From: Rotaria sordida
Taxonomy: Eukaryota > Rotifera > Eurotatoria > Philodinida > Philodinidae
NCBI GenBank assembly: GCA_905250125.1
Contig: CAJNOL010000693.1
Coordinates: 13,219 to 77,218, forward strand
Direction: 5' to 3'
Length of the DNA stretch: 64,000 nt
Of the stretch, positions 59,852 to 64,000 are shown one piece after another. The position numbers and the translations under genes are program-made. The notes under the pieces were generated by a model. That model was not told where the DNA came from. It saw only the letters and a list, made by a program, of their open reading frames with translations, and searched no databases. The first letter of the stretch is position 1. Every line of letters starts with the position of its first letter.

Positions 59852-60639
59852 AATATTGATATTTATTTTATTTTAAATAAGAGTCTTAGTAGTATTTATT
59901 TGTTTATGTATTTTTTATTAATTAAATAAAATCAATTTTATATATATACAGAGAAAGGAAAACTAAATTTACATTATATGAACCATTATTTCATTGTATT
60001 CAACCAGAGAAATATGACGAATGATTATATACATCAGCAATAATTATGAAAGGCATTTATTTATAAAATATTAATTTTTACCTACGTTTGCATTCAGTAG
60101 GTAAATATTAGTTTTTGAATTTGATTGAGACATATATTTAAAAAAAAATGAACGGAAATTCATCAACTATTTATGTGAAGGAAATAGTTAATTTCTTATT
60201 TATTTATTTTTTGCATTGTCAATGTGTTGTTTCTTTATTTCGAATTGAACAATATTCTCTATTTGATGATCACTGATGAATATAAAACTGAACAAGATCA
60301 ATAGTATGATGTACCACTAATCACTATTGAAGTGACTAGTGAATAATGTCTTTTTTCATTTGATAAAAAGACTTGTAATCAGTTATCGACTAAGATTCTG
60401 CTAGAAAGAATAAATAATAACACATTATAACTGAAAACATTCACAAAAGGAATTGGAGAATCGATCTTCTCAATTTCTCAAGAAAAAGTTGTACTTTCAA
60501 ATTTATAATGTTTTTGTTTGTTATAATTAATGTCGAATATATATATATATCATGCGTATAATCACAAGATTTTCTTCTACTTTATGATTCGTGCGTAATG
60601 ATATCAATATTATGTAATTATTCAGCAAATATATTTAAA
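59852..60639. other. Intergenic spacer
   Basis: AT-rich, with (TA)n at about 60539-60550. No gene or repeat recognised. Confidence 0.45.
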
Positions 60640-61497
60640 AAAAAAGATGAGTAAAAAACAGAAATATATTAGTAAACATTTCGTATCGAACAAGAGATCT
60701 AAGAGTGTTGATATCGATAAAAATGTCTTACAGCAATCAACAGCAGATGATTTCCATAATTCCAATAACAACAACGAGCTCGAAATCGATAGTAACAACA
60801 AAAGTTCCACCTGCTATTTCTTCATTGTTTGTTAATCAAAATTTTAGCACCATTATTAATACATCTATCAAAGATGATAATATTCGATTATTTGTTTTAA
60901 ATCAACTAGTTACGAATAATTTTCCATTAATAAATCGACTGTTAATGGAATCATGAATTTCATCACCAAATTATTTTTTTTTTCAAAAGTCGAACAAAAT
61001 GAAAAAAAATCGATCACAGTGCGTCAACACTCATGGTAAACCAAATATTCTTGACTGATATATTCGAAAATAAATTAAAGAGTTTATTGCCAATATTGTG
61101 TTATATTTTTTAAAGAAATGAAGAAATCAGTATTTCGATCAATTTGTTAATAGACCATTAAAATCATTAAAAGACCCTATGGCTTATTTATCAAATCCTA
61201 ATAAGTGTAAACATCATAAAGATTCTGTTATTCAAGCAACTAAATGCATCAATCATTATTCTCATTCAAATTCAGATGTCAAATACCAGTGTCGGTAACT
61301 ACTACCGAGCGTTTTTTTCTGTCATGAAATTAATTAAAACTTATATATGTAATAGAATAGTGATGAAAGACTTAGTAATTTGGATATTATCCATATTCAT
61401 AAGAACATCATTCAACAACGAGATATCGAAAATATTATTGATGAATTTGTTAAATCAATAGATCAGTTAACGTTTATGAATGAAGTCAATTAAGTCT
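60640..61497 (+). other. Unresolved coding-like fragments, possibly a pseudogene
   Basis: Three stretches look protein-coding but do not join in one frame. 60720-60956 gives a peptide with NQQQMISIIPITTTSSKS and IRLFVLNQLVTNNFPLINRL. About 61120-61306 gives RPLKSLKDPMAYLSNPNKC followed by a His-rich stretch. 61357-61494 gives NSDERLSNLDIIHIHKN and QQRDIENIIDEFVKSIDQLT before a TAA. Candidate GT/AG sites exist between them, but the phases conflict and stops intervene. Either a degraded gene or one with exons I have misplaced. I do not recognise the family. Confidence 0.4.
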
Positions 61498-62717
61498 TTG
61501 TTTAATTGTACATATTCTTCTTTTCATTTTTCTCACGATACGGAATAGTTATTATATATGAATATAAATAATTAGCGTCATATCTCTATCGTACAGGAGC
61601 AAAAGTTTCATCAAAACTAAGCGAAAAAAAATTTTGATCCTCTCCAGCTCAAAAATCCTATGGATATACCTGATTACTATAGTAAGACATTATTGGTACA
61701 ATATACATTTAATGATGATATTAACATGACAATAATATTATGAGAAGTAAGAACACGAGATGATTATAATAGAATAAATTACATAGATAATAATTGTTAA
61801 GAGTGACAGACAGAAAACAGTAAATTATCCAAATTGATTGACCAATAAATTACTTTATATTCAATCAGAATAAATTGTTTTCAAAATGATACTATGAAAT
61901 ATTTAAATAAACTTCCACAATAGATAGATTTCATAACAAATAGATGGTTCCTTTATTGGTTATTTACTCAGATCGATCACCTTAGAAAAGTTGGCTTGAA
62001 TACCAACTGACCGAATGTATTTCATGGAATTTCATTAATTACTATTCCATAAGAAGTGAATAATACGGCACTTCGTAAAGAATACATTCGTCTATTTGTC
62101 CTGGATTCCTAGACTACTAGTCATCAGGCAAATTTTCAAACTTTCAGAACAGATAAATCTTGATGAGTAGAGCAAAAGTTGTCATGGACTCAATGTTCCC
62201 AAATGCTGTTCTTCTATGAAATATTGGGGTCAAAATGACCTTATTTTTTATCCTACCGTTCTCCGAGATACTGCGTTCTATCGAACTAATAGCTTTTTCA
62301 CAAGTACTGGATACTGTTTGCAATGGTTATTTTTGTTTGTTCTTCGAATAAGAAAGTCCGACTATCGAACACATCCGAAAAAAAAAACATTTGCTTTTCT
62401 GCACGGATAAATTCAGTAGCAGCCACCTCAAATTAGTGAAACAATGGTTTTTGAAATAAAAAAATAATACTTACGTCAAATTGTGTCTTATATATGCGAA
62501 AAAAGTTTTGTTATACATTCTCATCCCTTTATTATTTCAAAACCAGAAAAAAAAGATCCTTCTTCAAAACAAAAAAATAGTATACACTCGAATAAAAAAA
62601 ACATACGCTCAGCCTTCTTCACTCCTCCTTCGAAGTATTGTCTTCCTTTCATATGCCATGATATACCGATGATTTTCTTCAAAAGGAAGGATTCATTAGA
62701 AGATTTATTAAATCATA
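61498..62717. other. Spacer upstream of the FABP pseudogene
   Basis: No intact gene seen. The two overlapping open frames at 62481-62731 have no coding character. Nothing else supported. Confidence 0.4.
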
Positions 62718-63221
62718 ATAGCAGCTACTAGTGATATTGAACAACTTATAGGCATATGGGAATATGTCGATGGTGAACGCTTCGATGACTATAAGAAAGA
62801 AATTGTAAAAAGATTTTCATTTTCTTTGAATCAAATTTTGATTTATTTTTAATATTAGAATGTTGGTTTTACACTTCGTCAATCAGCTAAATTTATCAAA
62901 CCTAAATTGGGCATTAGTCAAAATGGTGATTGATGGACATTTAAAAGTGAATCAACACTCAAAACATCATCGTATGATTTTATACTTCGTGTTGAATTTG
63001 ATGAAACTCATTTTGATGGTGAAGTTGTTAAAGTTAGTTGAGACAATTTTCATAAAATTGTATTTTAATTCTTGCTTATTTATTTTTATTTGTATAGTCT
63101 GTGATCAAATTCAAAAATGATCAATGAATATACACAATGCGCGATAAAAATGATAAAAAATCAATAGTTACACGTTAGATCAATGATCAAGGACAACAGC
63201 AAATTGTAACTTTATCTGCCT
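62718..63221 (+). pseudogene. Fatty-acid-binding protein (FABP/CRABP family), broken
   Basis: Three exon remnants keep FABP order and splice sites. About 62718-62804 carries the IGIWEYVDGERFDDYKKE segment. 62859-63032 carries VGFTLRQSAKFIKPKLGI, FKSESTLKTSSYDF and EFDETHFDGEVVK. 63098 to about 63221 carries SVIKFKNDQ and DQGQQIVTLSA. The expected start codon is ATA (62718-62720). In-frame stops stand at 62931-62933 (TGA), 63125-63127 (TGA) and 63176-63178 (TAG), and no clean donor follows exon 3. Intact members are about 130-residue cytosolic beta-barrels that carry fatty acids or retinoids. The reading frame itself is otherwise undamaged, so inactivation looks recent. A sequencing-error explanation is unlikely for four separate changes. 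Confidence 0.87.
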
Positions 63222-63296
63222 TTTTTTTTTGAATAAATTATATATGTTTTTCTTTCGCTTTTCATCTAATAGGATATAAAAGCCGGTTAAGTAACA

Positions 63297-63396
63297 NNNN
63301 NNNNNNNNNNNNNNNNNNNNNNNNNNNNNNNNNNNNNNNNNNNNNNNNNNNNNNNNNNNNNNNNNNNNNNNNNNNNNNNNNNNNNNNNNNNNNNNN
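63297..63396. other. Assembly gap (100 N)
   Basis: Exactly 100 N bases, the usual placeholder for a scaffold join of unknown size. The last exon of the FABP remnant would lie at or beyond it. Confidence 0.99.
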
Positions 63397-64000
63397 AAAA
63401 AAAACATTCGGACGTATGAAGATTGTCTTCTCAAATTCAGTTTCCTATATTAGCATTTTCATCTTTATGTTCATCTTTTGAAGCTTGTACAATGATACAA
63501 ACGAACTAGTCGAAGTCATATAATTTGTATACAATCGATGATCGTGCTCGTTTCAGTATGACAAATAGTTAATAGGTCGATAGTGTAGAGATACATAAGA
63601 GAAACTTGATTGATTCCCTCAAGATATGAACATTAACGATGACAGTTTTGAAGCTTTCTTCATACACTACTATCTCTCAATCTTCTGAGTTAAGAGGCCA
63701 AATGACAATCAAATCATCACTAGGTATTATTTGCTAATTCATTTCTTTCTTCAATGAGTATGGACAATTAATATTACTTTAATACTCAAGAAGAGGAAGG
63801 AAGTATGCTTTACCCATATTTAAACAGAATAAACTTCGCACATCAATAGTTCCAAAAGATAAAATCAATTAAGGACAAAATCTAATAATAGTTTATCTCT
63901 AAATAGAAGTTAAGAGATGCAATATTCTATGGCGATAAAAATAGAGGTTATTTATTTCAAATTACGAAATCTATGATTACTACATCAAAAGAAAAATATT
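63397..64000. other. Right-edge sequence, no feature recognised
   Basis: AT-rich, with no exon, RNA gene or repeat that I can support. It may be discontinuous with the left side because of the gap. Confidence 0.5.

Noticed and set aside
1-64000. CRISPR array, tRNA, rRNA, prophage or bacterial operon
   Set aside because: No regularly spaced short repeats, no cloverleaf or ribosomal signatures, and every intact multi-exon gene has eukaryotic splice sites.

Overview
This is nuclear DNA of a small-genome, AT-rich animal, most likely a bdelloid rotifer (Rotaria-like). Four things point that way: genes cut by many introns of about 45-75 bp with GT..AG ends; an intron-less gene joining an ADP-ribosyltransferase-like domain to kinesin-light-chain-type TPRs, an architecture I associate with bdelloids; animal genes (SNX13, TBC1D20, GALNT, ADAR, UBAC1) lying among genes that look fungal or bacterial; and splice-acceptor-like signals directly before several start codons, as expected where mRNAs receive a trans-spliced leader. 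The species call is inference. No database search was possible. All gene models were spliced by hand, and the intron phases close in frame for every intact gene.

Layout. 62-7414 (-): 30 exons of a large secreted Reeler/SEA/FN2-like/EGF protein running off the left edge. 8201-8836 (-): an intron-less DUF2985 membrane protein. 10931-12505 (-): a bacterial-type Gfo/Idh/MocA oxidoreductase, with a decayed second copy at 19431-19676. 17235-19190 (+): the TPR/ADP-ribosyltransferase-like protein. 20635-25434 (-): a polypeptide GalNAc-transferase. 28438-31167 (-): TBC1D20 (a Rab GAP), divergent from 31383-41108 (+), SNX13. 42320-47263 (+): ADAR, followed 107 bp later by msrA (47371-48037). 51979-52646 (+) and 53046-53465 (-): two small unrecognised genes. 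55650-56748 (+): a Cys/His-rich protein. 57284-59851 (+): UBAC1. 60640-61497: unresolved coding-like fragments. 62718-63221 (+): a broken fatty-acid-binding protein gene, just before an assembly gap (63297-63396).

Intergenic spacers and the few long introns carry foldback and TIR-type elements (10.1, 14.2-15.5, 38.7-40.4, 46.3-47.0 and 54.0-54.5 kb) and at least one diverged dispersed repeat (32.7 and 44.3 kb, opposite orientation). The most striking is a near-700-bp inverted repeat inside an intron of the ADAR gene. Its transcript should fold into long double-stranded RNA, which is the substrate of the enzyme the gene encodes.

Functionally this is a mixed neighbourhood, not a pathway. Three genes concern the secretory or endosomal system (GALNT, TBC1D20, SNX13), but nothing beyond the divergent TBC1D20/SNX13 pair and the close ADAR/msrA pair suggests co-regulation.
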